Shown: positions 55,145 through 64,000 of the stretch, in pieces
Numbering within the stretch: the stretch's first letter is position 1
Layout: each line of letters opens with the position of its first letter
Assembly (NCBI GenBank): GCA_027489965.1
Contig: JAIXZA010000084.1
Coordinates: 1-64,000 of the forward strand
Direction of reading: 5' to 3'
Length of the DNA stretch: 64,000 nt
Origin: Verrucomicrobiaceae bacterium
GTDB taxonomy: Bacteria > Verrucomicrobiota > Verrucomicrobiia > Verrucomicrobiales > Verrucomicrobiaceae
The notes under the pieces: generated by a model
Database searches by the model: none
What the model was told of the DNA's origin: nothing
Seen by the model: the letters and a program-made list of their open reading frames with translations, nothing else
Program-made: the position numbers and the translations under genes

Positions 55145-56746
55145 ATGCGTTTTTTACTCCTCTTCCTCTTGGCTGCTGCTGCTCTTTCTTTGAACGCTGC
55201 GGACAAAGCTCAATCCGCAGCTGCTGATCTCGGATCGGTTAAAGTCATCATGCTAAAGACCATGACCGCTCAGATGAAGTATGACGAGAATGAGATCATT
55301 GTCCGCCCAGGTGAAAAAGTAAAAATCGTCTTTGAAAATGGTGACGATCTTCCGCATAACCTCGTTTTTTGTCAGCCCGGCACTGATACGATGACGATGG
55401 CCATGAAGCAGATGGAAAAGCCTGAGGAGGCTATCAAGCGCAACTGGTTGCCCGACGATAAAAGCATCTGGCTGCATTCCAAAATGCTCAATCCGCACGA
55501 AAAAGAGGAGCTCATTTTCACCGCTCCAGCGAAGACAGGTGACTATCCTTATGTCTGCACTTTCCCAGGCCATGCCTTAACCATGAACGGTAAATTGAAG
55601 GTCATACCAATGGGTCAGGGGCTGAAGGAATTGAAGTTCGCTTTGTTCCTTGGGAATTGGAAGAGGTTGCCTGATTTTTCAAAACTTAAACCGCATCGTG
55701 AAGGGCTTGTTCCAGACAATTTGATCGACATCAAATTGGACGATTACAAAAATGAGTTTGGTGTGGTTTTCACCGGTAAGATTCATGCGCCACGCAAGGG
55801 TAGCTATCGCTTCTACATCGCGGGTGATGATGGTGTGCGTCTTTTGATTGATGGGAAGAAAGTTGTTGAATATGACGGTATTCACCCGGCGGGGACGATT
55901 AAAGAGGAATCCGTTCAGCTGAATGAAGGCGATCACGAGTTCCGCTTTGAATATTTTCAGGCTGGCGGTCAGATCGCTGTCTTTGCGGCCTGGAAGGGAG
56001 CCAACTTTGACGTCACGCCGTTATCTGCGTGGCGGCCGGATGGCTGGGAGAAAGGCGCTAAGGCCAAGAAGAAAGCCGACTACGCCCCCATCCCCATCTT
56101 GGTCGCTGGAGAGCCAGTGATTTATCGCAACTTTATTCAAGGAGCTGGTAATCGTGCGATCGGAGTAGGTTATCCTGGGGGGATTAATATCGCGTGGAGC
56201 GCAGAGAGTATGAATCTAGCGCTGCTTTGGAAGGGGGCGTTCATGGATGCGTCACTGCACTGGAATTCCCGTGGCGGCGGCTACCAGGCGCCTATGGGAT
56301 ATGATGTCTTAAAGCCTACAGGTGAAGTGACTCCAGCTTTCTTCGTTGCTGAGAAACCTGATGCTGTATGGCCTGTTTGGGAAAAGACCAAACGTTACGA
56401 AGGCTTTGCCTGGAAGGGGTACACCTTGGATGCCAAGCGCAGTCCGACCTTTCGCTATAGCTGGCAGGGCGCGGAGATCGAAGAAAGCTTCTCAGCCAGT
56501 GGTGATGGAAATAAGCCCGGAGGTAATCCAACACTGATTCGCAGCATTAAGATCACAGGTAGCCTGCCTGCAAACGCCTGGTATCGCCTTGGTGCAGGCG
56601 CTTTTGAAGAGAAAGAGGGTCGCTTTGTGGCTAAAGACCGCTTGCCATACAGTATCATCGCAGAAGGCGCACAGATGGCGGGCCAAAACCTTGTTATCCC
56701 TGCCAAAGCGGGAACCCTGACGATCACTTACCAGTGGGCTCAATAA
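55145..56746 (+). CDS. Secreted cupredoxin-PA14 protein
   Basis: 533 residues with a signal peptide (ending SLNAA). Domain 1 (about 30-160) is a type 1 copper domain of azurin/plastocyanin style: GDDLPHNLVF gives the first His, and YPYVCTFPGHALTMNGKLKV gives Cys, His and Met ligands. Domain 2 (about 195-310) is PA14-like (VVFTGKIHAPRKGSYRFYIAGDDGVRLLIDGKKV). The last ~200 residues are a beta-rich region of unknown type (WKGAFMDASLHWNSRGGGYQAP) often found with PVC dehydrogenases. It probably accepts electrons in the periplasm from the dehydrogenase encoded 20 bases downstream. Confidence 0.87.
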   Translation: MRFLLLFLLAAAALSLNAADKAQSAAADLGSVKVIMLKTMTAQMKYDENEIIVRPGEKVKIVFENGDDLPHNLVFCQPGTDTMTMAMKQMEKPEEAIKRNWLPDDKSIWLHSKMLNPHEKEELIFTAPAKTGDYPYVCTFPGHALTMNGKLKVIPMGQGLKELKFALFLGNWKRLPDFSKLKPHREGLVPDNLIDIKLDDYKNEFGVVFTGKIHAPRKGSYRFYIAGDDGVRLLIDGKKVVEYDGIHPAGTIKEESVQLNEGDHEFRFEYFQAGGQIAVFAAWKGANFDVTPLSAWRPDGWEKGAKAKKKADYAPIPILVAGEPVIYRNFIQGAGNRAIGVGYPGGINIAWSAESMNLALLWKGAFMDASLHWNSRGGGYQAPMGYDVLKPTGEVTPAFFVAEKPDAVWPVWEKTKRYEGFAWKGYTLDAKRSPTFRYSWQGAEIEESFSASGDGNKPGGNPTLIRSIKITGSLPANAWYRLGAGAFEEKEGRFVAKDRLPYSIIAEGAQMAGQNLVIPAKAGTLTITYQWAQ

Positions 56747-56766
56747 TTCTCTGCCATCGCATTTTC

Positions 56767-58275
56767 ATGAAACCTTTTTCGCTCTTTTTTGCTCTTTGCT
56801 CATCGCTATTGGCTGCCGATCCAGTCGAGTCTGATTTTTACAAGATCACCACGTTTGAGACACCGAAGGAAACCGCCCTAGAAGTCGGCTCCATCGACTT
56901 GCTGCCAGATGGCAGGCTCATCATGGGCACACGTCGTGGTGAAATCTGGACGGTTAGTGGAGCTGGCAGCACTGACCCATCGGCGGTCAGTTACAAGCTC
57001 TATGCCAGTGGTTTGCATGAGGTGCTCGGAATTGCTTACAACCCGAAGGATAAAAACATTTATGCGACCACACGCTATGAGGTCACTCGATTGCGGGATG
57101 TGGATGGTGATGGCCGTGCTGATGTCTTTGATAACGTCAGTGATGCCTGGGGAGTCTCAGGTGACTATCATGAATACGCCATTGGCTCACGTTTCGATAA
57201 AGCAGGGGATCTATGGGTGACACTCTGCCTGACGGGTTCATTCAGCAGCGTGACCCCGTTTCGTGGTTGGGCGCTACGAATCAAACCAGACGGCACCATG
57301 GTGCCTACCTGCAGTGGTATTCGCAGCCCAGGTGGTCTTGGTTTTGATGCCGAAGGAGAAGTTTATTATGCAGACAATCAGGGCCCATGGCATGGCTCAT
57401 GCACCCTACAGCACCTTGTCCCAGGCTCATTTCAAGGTCATCCAGGTGGCAATGAATGGTATGCGCTGGCGCCCAATATGGGACCAAGACCAATTGATCC
57501 CAGCCCGGAAAATTACCAGGGTGATCATAAACGCGGAGAGGCGCGCGTGGGTGGAGATCCAGGCCGCATGGTCAAAGAGCGTGAGCGCATCAAGCAACTG
57601 CTGCCACCAGCCGTGTATCTGGTGCATGGAAAGATCGGGAACTCAGCCTCCGCCATTATTTGTGATACCAGTGCCGGGAAATTCGGTCCTTTCATGAATC
57701 AGCTTTTTATCGCTGATCAATCTCATAGCAATCTGAGTCGTGTCTTTTTAGAAACTGTTAATGGTATCAAACAGGGGGTTGTCTTTCCCTTTCGCTTAGG
57801 TTTTGCCAGCGGTCTCATTGGTGGGCGTATGGATGGAGAAGGTCGCATCTTTGCGGGCGGCAGTGATCGCGGCTGGGGGGCTCGTGGTGGTAAGCCTTAT
57901 TGCTTTGAAAAATGTGAATGGACCGGTAAGACACCCTTTGAGGTACATGAAATGCGCGCAAAACCGGACGGCTTTGAACTGACCTTCACCCAGCCGATCG
58001 ATGCAAAAACGGCAGGTGATCTGAAAAGCTACTCCATGCGCGAGTTTACCTATGCCTACCGGGAAGCCTATGGTGGTGATGAGATCGATGAAATCCTGCC
58101 AACCATCACCGCTGCCGAAGTCGGCGCTGATGGTCGATCGGTACGCCTCAAGATTTCACCGCTCACCAAGGGCCACATCCACGAACTGCATTTTGAAGGT
58201 GTCAAAAACACAGCTGGTCATCCATTGCTGCACACGGTCGGCTATTACACGCTGAATGAGATTCCAGGGAAGTAA
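56767..58275 (+). CDS. Beta-propeller dehydrogenase of the PVC membrane-bound family, without haem
   Basis: 502 residues from ATG 56767 (MKPFSLFFALCSSLLA, signal peptide); 11 upstream codons in frame are ignored. A six-bladed PQQ/sugar-dehydrogenase-like propeller: VGSIDLLPDGRLIMGTRRGEIW, DVDGDGRADVFDNVSD, GWALRIKPDG, SPGGLGFDAEGEVYYADNQGPWHG, FIADQSHSNLSRV. The last ~110 residues form a beta sandwich (MRAKPDGFELTFTQPIDAKTAG). No CxxCH motif, unlike the relative at 477; the cupredoxin encoded 20 bases upstream could supply electron transfer instead. Substrate unknown. Confidence 0.87.
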   Translation: MKPFSLFFALCSSLLAADPVESDFYKITTFETPKETALEVGSIDLLPDGRLIMGTRRGEIWTVSGAGSTDPSAVSYKLYASGLHEVLGIAYNPKDKNIYATTRYEVTRLRDVDGDGRADVFDNVSDAWGVSGDYHEYAIGSRFDKAGDLWVTLCLTGSFSSVTPFRGWALRIKPDGTMVPTCSGIRSPGGLGFDAEGEVYYADNQGPWHGSCTLQHLVPGSFQGHPGGNEWYALAPNMGPRPIDPSPENYQGDHKRGEARVGGDPGRMVKERERIKQLLPPAVYLVHGKIGNSASAIICDTSAGKFGPFMNQLFIADQSHSNLSRVFLETVNGIKQGVVFPFRLGFASGLIGGRMDGEGRIFAGGSDRGWGARGGKPYCFEKCEWTGKTPFEVHEMRAKPDGFELTFTQPIDAKTAGDLKSYSMREFTYAYREAYGGDEIDEILPTITAAEVGADGRSVRLKISPLTKGHIHELHFEGVKNTAGHPLLHTVGYYTLNEIPGK

Positions 58276-58280
58276 CGGCA

Positions 58281-59744
58281 TCAGGTTCCACAGAAAGTTT
58301 GATAGCCACATGAGCCTGATTCAGCTGGGCGGCTGTATTCCGGAATGCTTAAGGTGTGATCAAAGGGCTTACCTAGCACTTCGAGCAGGCGGTGCATGAC
58401 ACTGAGGTCTGCTTTGTCTGACGCAGCTGAGAGGGCTTCTTCGACTTTGTGATTCCTAGGGATGTAGACCGGATTGTGTTTCTGCATCAATTGCAAAGAG
58501 TCACTCATGGATTGCTGCTGGTGACTGAGGCGCTTGATCCAGCGCTGATACCACGATGTAAATTCGGGTTCTTCACTGACTGGCTTTCCCTGGCTCAAAG
58601 TTACAAAGGTGGTGGTATAGTCGGCTTGGGAGGCTTGCATCCATTCTAGCAGTGCTTGAATCAGTGCGCTGTCTTCGGCTTCTTCGGTGAAGAGTCCTAA
58701 TTTGGATCTCATGCCTGCCAACCAATGCTTCTGAAAACGGCTTTGAAAGCTATGAATGGCTTCGTTAGCTCTCTCGATCGCCTTTTTTTCATTTTCATCC
58801 AGAAGGGGTAACAAGGCTTCGGCTAGGCGAGCTAGATTCCATTGGGCAATGTGTGGCTGATTGCCGTAGGCATAGCGGCCATTGCGGTCAATGGAGCTGA
58901 AGACGGTCTCTGGATCATAGACATCCATGAAGGCGCAGGGGCCATAGTCGATGGTTTCCCCGCAGATGGCCATGTTATCTGTGTTCATGACGCCATGAAT
59001 GAATCCGACATGCATCCATTTGGCGATCAATGCCGCTTGTCGTTCCATGATGGATTCAAAGAAGCGCAGATAGATTTGTTCGACACCTGCCACTTCTGGG
59101 TAGTGACGCTGGATGGTGTAGTCTGCTAAGGCTTGAAGCTCTTCTTTGCTGCCTCTTGCTGCAGCCCATTCAAAGGTGCCGACTCGGATGTGGCTGGCTG
59201 CCACGCGTGTCAGGACAGCTCCTGGGAGCGGTTCCATTCTACGAACGATTTCTCCCGTGGTAGCTACGGCAAGGCTGCGCGTTGTTGGGATGCCGAGAGC
59301 ATGCATCGCCTCACTAATGATGTACTCCCGCAGCATCGGGCCTAATCCAGCGCGCCCGTCGCCACTGCGTGAAAAGGGCGTCGGTCCTGAGCCTTTGAGC
59401 TGAATGTCAAAACGTTCGCCTTTGGGAGTGATCTGTTCACCCAGAAGAATTGCGCGGCCATCGCCCAGCGCCGTAAAGTGCCCATATTGATGTCCAGCAT
59501 AGGCTTGGGCCAGCGGTGCTGATCCCGTCGGTAGCATGTTCCCCACAAACAAGGAGGCATTCTCTTTTAATACCTCAGCCTTGAGCCCGAGTTCCATGGC
59601 CAGCGGCTGATTGAAAATCACGAAATTGGCCTGTCGAACAGGAACCGGCAGAGTGGATCGGTGAAAGAGCTTGGGCAATCCAGCATACGAATGCTCCAGA
59701 TTCCAACCTGCTGTTTCATGAAAGTTGTCTGAGAGAATCGACAT
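58281..59744 (-). CDS. selO: Protein adenylyltransferase SelO (YdiU/UPF0061)
   Basis: 487 residues, pseudokinase-fold enzyme that AMPylates proteins in redox stress responses (known for the family). Seen: YAGHQYGHFTALGDGRAILLGE, DIQLKGSGPTPFSRSGDGRAGL, REYIISEAMHALGIPTTRSLA, GFIHGVMNTDNMAICGETIDYGPCAFMD (metal/catalytic loop) and the C-terminal CGYQTFCGT, the place where eukaryotic forms carry selenocysteine; here both positions are Cys. It lies 23 bases after sufE on the same strand, suggesting one redox-related unit. Confidence 0.96.
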   Translation of the reverse strand: MSILSDNFHETAGWNLEHSYAGLPKLFHRSTLPVPVRQANFVIFNQPLAMELGLKAEVLKENASLFVGNMLPTGSAPLAQAYAGHQYGHFTALGDGRAILLGEQITPKGERFDIQLKGSGPTPFSRSGDGRAGLGPMLREYIISEAMHALGIPTTRSLAVATTGEIVRRMEPLPGAVLTRVAASHIRVGTFEWAAARGSKEELQALADYTIQRHYPEVAGVEQIYLRFFESIMERQAALIAKWMHVGFIHGVMNTDNMAICGETIDYGPCAFMDVYDPETVFSSIDRNGRYAYGNQPHIAQWNLARLAEALLPLLDENEKKAIERANEAIHSFQSRFQKHWLAGMRSKLGLFTEEAEDSALIQALLEWMQASQADYTTTFVTLSQGKPVSEEPEFTSWYQRWIKRLSHQQQSMSDSLQLMQKHNPVYIPRNHKVEEALSAASDKADLSVMHRLLEVLGKPFDHTLSIPEYSRPAESGSCGYQTFCGT

Positions 59745-59767
59745 GCAATGGATGAGGTGCGGGCGGA

Positions 59768-60235
59768 CTAGGCCTGAGCTTGCAGGGCAAAGGCATGAAT
59801 CGTCCGCAGCATGCTACTCAGGCCAGATTGACGTGAGGGCGATAAAAGCTGTGCCACCCCACTATGCGCCAGTTCTTGTGGATCAAAGGCCAAGATTTCG
59901 GCAGGGGTCGCATTCTGATAAAAATCACAGATCAGGGCTGCCACGCCTTTAGAGATCAGGGCTTCGGCATCCATGTGGAAGTGGGCGTGGCCCTCCCGCA
60001 GTTCGGGTTTTACCCAGAGACGTGAGATGCACCCGGCGAGCAGGTTTTCTTCCACTCGAAATTCTTCAGGCATCGCGGGATAACGGCGTCCTAGGTTCAT
60101 GAGGTGCATGAGGCGCTCCTCAGCATTGGGCAATAGCTCAAATGTTTCTTTTAACTCTGCGGACTTGGCGTAGAGGCGTGTGGATTGGCTGTCAGGAGTC
60201 ATTTCAATCAAGGAAGCGTCTGTTTTAGCATCCAA
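59768..60235 (-). CDS. sufE: SufE-like sulfur acceptor protein
   Basis: 155 residues (an internal ATG at 60202 is also possible). The SufE fold is indicated by LKETFELLPNAEERLMHLMNLGRRYPAMP, the sulfur-accepting Cys in LLAGCISRLWV, the strand AHFHMDAEALISKGVAALI and the helix PSRQSGLSSMLRTI. SufE takes persulfide from a cysteine desulfurase (SufS/CsdA) for Fe-S cluster assembly; no desulfurase is in the window. It leads a two-gene unit with selO. Confidence 0.92.
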   Translation of the reverse strand: MDAKTDASLIEMTPDSQSTRLYAKSAELKETFELLPNAEERLMHLMNLGRRYPAMPEEFRVEENLLAGCISRLWVKPELREGHAHFHMDAEALISKGVAALICDFYQNATPAEILAFDPQELAHSGVAQLLSPSRQSGLSSMLRTIHAFALQAQA

Positions 60236-60372
60236 TTACGCTTCTAGCCAGTAGTCCTGTTTGTTTTTGAATAGAATAACATCGCGAGAACTTCGTCCTG
60301 AACGTAAAAAGAAATGTGTCCGCCGAATCGCCTTGTAGTCTGAATCTGCACAATTATGCCAAGCATGATATT

Positions 60373-60561
60373 ATGCCGTGTTCGTTATGTGAGGACACTT
60401 TCGTCTGTCTCTGCAACCGCGCTGCTGATTGTCCCTGTGCCCAGGTGAATCTGTCTCGGGATGAAGCCGAGTGGATTGGCTGGCAGACGGATGGTGAATG
60501 CATCTGCATTGCCTGTTTATTAAGGCTCCGCAGCGAAGCTCGCGAGAAGCTGGGTGCTTGA
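60373..60561 (+). CDS. Cysteine-rich CWC-family small protein
   Basis: About 62 residues from ATG 60373 (MPCSLCEDTFVCLC); a GTG at 60316 gives a longer, less likely form. Cysteines follow the CWC pattern CxxC...FxCxC...CxC...CxCxxCL (C3, C6, C11, C13, then CPC, CICIAC), indicating a zinc-ribbon-like metal site. Function unknown. It ends 55 bases before rpe, possibly co-transcribed. Confidence 0.75.
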   Translation: MPCSLCEDTFVCLCNRAADCPCAQVNLSRDEAEWIGWQTDGECICIACLLRLRSEAREKLGA

Positions 60562-60616
60562 TCATGAAAAAATCGCAGTTGCAGGTTGGCTTAGCTGCGT
60601 GCTTGATCCAGTAATC

Positions 60617-61300
60617 ATGACTGCTCCGACTCACGAAACTCCCATCATTCTTCCTTCTCTGTTGGCCGCCGACTGGTCAAACGTGGGCGGCGAGGTCGCC
60701 AAAGCTGAAAGGGCAGGGGCTAAGTGGCTGCATCTGGACGTGATGGATGGTGCCTTTGTTGATAACATTTCATTCGGCCCGCAGATGATTCAGACGGTCA
60801 GAAAGTGCACCGACATGTATCTTGATGTGCACCTCATGATGCATCGCGCAGATCATTATCTGGAGCGCTTTTTGAAAGCCGGTGCTGATAACATCACGAT
60901 TCATGTGGAGGCCAATTATGACAGTTCCGTGATTGAGACCCTGAAGCGCATCCGCGCTGCGGGCAAGCACTGCGGCATCGCCCTGCACCCAAGCACGCCA
61001 TTTGAGGCAGCCCTACCTTATGTTCATGACATTGATCTACTACTTGTCATGACCGTCGTGCCAGGATTTGGCGGTCAACCTTTCATGGAAAAGGAAACCA
61101 TGCCAAAGCTAGCTGCTGCCCGTGATTATCGTGATCAGCATGGCCTGAAATATCACCTGGAAGTGGATGGCGGCATCTATGTCCACACCGCTCCCATTGC
61201 GAAACAACATGGTGCCAACCTCTTTGTCTGCGGTACCTCATTCTTCGGGCCTGAGAATACGGAGAATGCAATGCAGCAGTTAAAAGACGCAGTGGTCTGA
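60617..61300 (+). CDS. rpe: Ribulose-phosphate 3-epimerase
   Basis: 227 residues from ATG 60617 (MTAPTHETPIILPSLLAADW); the 21 in-frame codons upstream are not family-like. TIM-barrel enzyme interconverting ribulose 5-phosphate and xylulose 5-phosphate in the pentose phosphate pathway. Seen: LHLDVMDGAFVDNISFGP with metal His/Asp, DVHLMMHRADHYLERFLKAGAD, ITIHVEA, VMTVVPGFGGQPFM and LEVDGGIYVHTAPI. Functionally linked to tkt and rbsK elsewhere in the window. Confidence 0.96.
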   Translation: MTAPTHETPIILPSLLAADWSNVGGEVAKAERAGAKWLHLDVMDGAFVDNISFGPQMIQTVRKCTDMYLDVHLMMHRADHYLERFLKAGADNITIHVEANYDSSVIETLKRIRAAGKHCGIALHPSTPFEAALPYVHDIDLLLVMTVVPGFGGQPFMEKETMPKLAAARDYRDQHGLKYHLEVDGGIYVHTAPIAKQHGANLFVCGTSFFGPENTENAMQQLKDAVV

Positions 61301-61387
61301 AATTCTGGCTCGATAACAAGCTATAAAAATACCGGAAGGAGTCATGCTTGAGCGGGAGCAGCGAGTGAACAGGACGTTGGTGTTTCT

Positions 61388-64000
61388 ATGCTGAGATTGT
61401 TTACTTCTTTGGCGTTTTTTGATCTCCTGTTGTTGACCCTGTCTGTCTCTGCGCAGCCAGCGGATGGTCTTGTGTCAAAAACCATTCATGCGGCTGCCTA
61501 TGGGCCGACAAAGAATGCCGTGAGGGTGGATCCCGCGAAGGATTTGCCGCGTTATCCTGCGGTAGAGCCAAAGGATGCGGTCAAAACGTGGCAAGTGAAG
61601 AAAGGATTTAAGCTGAAGATCGCTGCCAGCGAGCCGCAGGTGCGTGACCCGATTGCGCTTTGTTTTGATGAACGCGGGCGGATGTTTGTTTGTGAAATGA
61701 TCGACTACTCGGAGATGCGGGATGTTACGCCACATCTCGGCCGTATTTCAGTGCTGGAAGATGTGGATGGTGATGGGCACTTTGAAAAGAGCCAAGTCTT
61801 TGCCGACGATCTTCCTTGGCCAACAGGTCTGATTTGGGTCAACGGTGGACTTTATGTGGGTGCCACACCCGATGTTTGGCGTTTTGAAGATCGGGATGGC
61901 GATGGCAAGGCTGAGGTTCGTGATAAGGTATTCACGGGATTTGGCACAGGTCTGAAAATACTGAATGTGCAGGGGCTCATGAATAGTTTTCAGTGGGGCC
62001 AGGACAATCGCGTGCATGTGCTGGCAGGGGGCGGTAATCGCGGTGTGATCACCTGCTTGAAGCGCCCTGATTTGAAAGGGATCGAACTCGGCGGGAAAGA
62101 TTTTTGGTTCGATCCTTTAACTCATGAATTTGGTCTGGAAGCAGGCGGAGCTCAGTATGGGATGAGCTTTGACAACTATGGCCGGAAGTTCGCCTGCTCG
62201 AACTCGGACCACCTGCAATACTGGGTCTATGATGAACGCCTAGGTGCAACCAACCCCTATTACACGATGCCGCCTTCGCGGCAGAGTATCGCCGTGGATG
62301 GCGGTGCTGCGGAGGTTTTTCGTATTAGTCCAGATGAGCCTTGGCGCATTATCCGCACGCGCTGGCGGATTGCCGGAGTGGTGAAGGGAGCCGTCGAAGG
62401 AGGTGGTCGAGTGAGTGGTTATTTCACTGGTGCTACGGGCACGACCATCTATCGCGGTGATGCTTATGGACCCGACTTTGTAAACAACAGCTTTACCGGC
62501 GATGCCGGAGGACAGTTGATTCATCGAAAGGTGATTCGCTATGCAGAAGACGGTATTAATTTAGTCGGTGAACGTCCACTGGACGAGCGCGGCTTTGAGT
62601 TTGCGGCTAGCAAGGATACTTGGGTGCGTGTGGTCAATTTTGCCAATGCTCCTGACGGCTGTCTTTATGTCTGTGACATGTATCGTGAAGTGATCGAGCA
62701 TCCTTGGAGTGTGCCAGATGAGATCAAACAGCATCTGGATCTCAATAGCGGCAATGATCGTGGAAGGATCTATCGGATTGTGCCAGATCAAGGTGCCCAG
62801 CGCATTGGGCAGAAGGTCGGGCTGGATAAAGCCAGCACAGAGGAGCTGGTGAAGACACTCAGTCACTCGAACGGTTGGCATCGGGATACGGCATCGCGCT
62901 TGCTTTATGAAAAGCAGGACAAGGCAGTTGTCTCGTCCCTGAAGGAGGTGCTAAAGACAGGGGGGCTGCCTCTGGCGAAAATTCATGCACTCAATGTATT
63001 GCTTGGACTTAAGGCATTGGAGGCTGAGGCCATCACACAGGCCATGGCTGATGAGGACGCTTTTGTGCGCGAACGTGCCTTGATCTTGGCCGCACAGACT
63101 GAGCCGCTGATGTTTTCAAAATCCATGCCAAGCCTCGTCGCTGATCCTGCACCACGGGTGAGGTTCGTCTATGCAATGCTGCTCTCCAAGCATGCAGATG
63201 CTGCCGCTCAGCAGATAGCTTTAGCGCAATCTGGTGCAGCGGATCCATGGATGATTGCTGCGGTTTTACAGGGTGTGGGTGACCATGCGGGCAAGGTGCT
63301 TGAAGGCGCTCTGAGTAGGCAACATCTGCACATTGGGGGTGGATTCATCGAATCACTGTTCGGAATAATCGGTGAGCAGCGTGATCCTAAAGCCACTGAA
63401 TATGCGTTGGCAGTATTGTCAGCGGAGAGCACTCCTGCCACACTGAGTAAAGGCGGCATCAAGGCCTTTGTCAGGGGGCTCCGTCGTACTGGTACACCCT
63501 TAGCTAAAGTCGATACTGAGGGCAAACTGGCTGCGGTTTTTTCTAAAGCTGCTGCGATGGCAGTGGATGTCCGAGTGTCCGAAGCTACGAAGCTTGATGC
63601 GATTGAGCTGCTGGCATTGGCGACCAAGGATCAGGCGGGTGCTGCCTTGCGGGCTTGTTTGAATGCGGAAAAGATGGAGAATGTGCAGGCGGCTGCGGTA
63701 AAGGCGTTAAATGAAGTGGACGGTAAGGAAATGGGGGAGATGCTTTCTGTGTGGACGGACTTGAAGCCTAAAGCTCGTAAGGTGTTGCTCGAAACGCTGC
63801 TGGCTCGTGATGTTGGCGCATTGTCATTGCTAGCCGAGATGGGCGCAGGCCGAGGTAGACCAATACCTAGTGATCTTGCAGCTTCTCAAGTGCAGACTTT
63901 GGTGAACAACAAGAATGCCAAAATAGCTAGCTTGGCGAAGACGGTTCTGGCCAGTGTGATCCCGCCCTCTCGTGAGGAGGTGTTAAAGACGTTTCAGCCG
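61388..64000 (+). CDS. PVC-type membrane-bound dehydrogenase, 3' end beyond window
   Basis: The frame opens at ATG 61388 with a signal peptide (LLLLTLSVSAQ) and stays open to the last base (871 codons seen). The propeller begins near residue 65 (FKLKIAASEPQVRDPIALCFDERGRMFVCEM), carries DVDGDG and DRDGDG calcium-type loops, and runs to ~460 (CLYVCDMYREVIEHPWSVP, GRIYRIVPDQ); HEAT-like helical repeats follow. The visible end (SREEVLKTFQP) is where relatives enter the cytochrome c domain, so a CxxCH haem is expected just beyond the window. Closest in layout to the protein at 477. Substrate unknown; the periplasm is the likely location. Confidence 0.88.
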   Translation, partial: MLRLFTSLAFFDLLLLTLSVSAQPADGLVSKTIHAAAYGPTKNAVRVDPAKDLPRYPAVEPKDAVKTWQVKKGFKLKIAASEPQVRDPIALCFDERGRMFVCEMIDYSEMRDVTPHLGRISVLEDVDGDGHFEKSQVFADDLPWPTGLIWVNGGLYVGATPDVWRFEDRDGDGKAEVRDKVFTGFGTGLKILNVQGLMNSFQWGQDNRVHVLAGGGNRGVITCLKRPDLKGIELGGKDFWFDPLTHEFGLEAGGAQYGMSFDNYGRKFACSNSDHLQYWVYDERLGATNPYYTMPPSRQSIAVDGGAAEVFRISPDEPWRIIRTRWRIAGVVKGAVEGGGRVSGYFTGATGTTIYRGDAYGPDFVNNSFTGDAGGQLIHRKVIRYAEDGINLVGERPLDERGFEFAASKDTWVRVVNFANAPDGCLYVCDMYREVIEHPWSVPDEIKQHLDLNSGNDRGRIYRIVPDQGAQRIGQKVGLDKASTEELVKTLSHSNGWHRDTASRLLYEKQDKAVVSSLKEVLKTGGLPLAKIHALNVLLGLKALEAEAITQAMADEDAFVRERALILAAQTEPLMFSKSMPSLVADPAPRVRFVYAMLLSKHADAAAQQIALAQSGAADPWMIAAVLQGVGDHAGKVLEGALSRQHLHIGGGFIESLFGIIGEQRDPKATEYALAVLSAESTPATLSKGGIKAFVRGLRRTGTPLAKVDTEGKLAAVFSKAAAMAVDVRVSEATKLDAIELLALATKDQAGAALRACLNAEKMENVQAAAVKALNEVDGKEMGEMLSVWTDLKPKARKVLLETLLARDVGALSLLAEMGAGRGRPIPSDLAASQVQTLVNNKNAKIASLAKTVLASVIPPSREEVLKTFQP

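Noticed and set aside
1..64000. tRNA, rRNA, CRISPR array, prophage or complete insertion sequence
   Set aside because: The intergenic stretches were read on both strands and none showed a convincing cloverleaf, repeat-spacer array, transposase or integrase; short ncRNAs without motifs cannot be excluded.

Overview
The window looks like chromosomal DNA of a Verrucomicrobiota bacterium, probably near Verrucomicrobiaceae/Prosthecobacter. This is inferred from gene content, not from a marker-gene comparison. The pointers are three PVC-type 'membrane-bound dehydrogenase' proteins (beta-propeller, HEAT repeats, cytochrome c), two giant secreted proteins built from delta-60, lamin-tail, CotH and Ig-like modules with a common C-terminal region, several outer-envelope lipoproteins, and a high proportion of signal-peptide proteins. 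No rRNA, tRNA, CRISPR array, integrase or complete insertion sequence was recognised. Gene order is a patchwork of one- to three-gene units on both strands.

Layout. 1-8.7 kb: 3' end of a discoidin-like secreted protein, a cytochrome-containing PVC dehydrogenase, a polytopic UbiA-like protein, an ammonium transporter behind a sigma-54-like promoter, a SAM methyltransferase, an FmdB-like protein and a DUF2071 protein. 9.0-15.3 kb: a 2075-residue delta-60 repeat protein with an internal duplication. 15.3-24.3 kb: a membrane protein with two FMN-binding domains and a NosR-like part, 6-phosphofructokinase, a cluster of trypsin-fold proteases (including a catalytically dead PDZ-inserted one), glycerol kinase and aspartate-semialdehyde dehydrogenase. 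24.5-32.4 kb: transketolase, a degraded HNH-like protein, a zinc-ribbon/DUF2167 pair, and a polytopic envelope protein flanked by two gene remnants. 33-38.4 kb: ribosomal protein S1, an NlpC/P60-like lipoprotein, QueE and a TonB-dependent receptor. 38.6-45.3 kb: a 2247-residue lamin-tail/CotH/beta-helix protein. 45.6-64 kb: tail-specific protease, MBL hydrolase, ribokinase, a pseudokinase-TPR protein, guanylate kinase, L,D-transpeptidase, an LptA-like lipoprotein, a cupredoxin-PA14 protein with a partner beta-propeller dehydrogenase, SelO, SufE, a CWC cysteine-rich protein, ribulose-phosphate 3-epimerase, and a third PVC dehydrogenase that runs off the window.

Functional themes. Central sugar metabolism is represented by pfkA, tkt, rpe, glpK and rbsK, although these genes are scattered. 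Periplasmic redox chemistry recurs: cytochrome c and cupredoxin dehydrogenases plus a flavinylated membrane electron-transfer protein. Envelope maintenance is the second theme: HtrA-type proteases, tail-specific protease, L,D-transpeptidase, NlpC/P60 and an LptA-like protein. The most interesting signals are the protease/pseudoprotease pair at 19.6-21.6 kb, the C-terminal module shared by the two giant proteins, the pseudokinase-TPR protein, the cupredoxin-dehydrogenase pair, the di-FMN NosR-like protein, and eroded gene fragments around 30-32.4 kb. I do not see a compact multi-gene defence or biosynthetic system.
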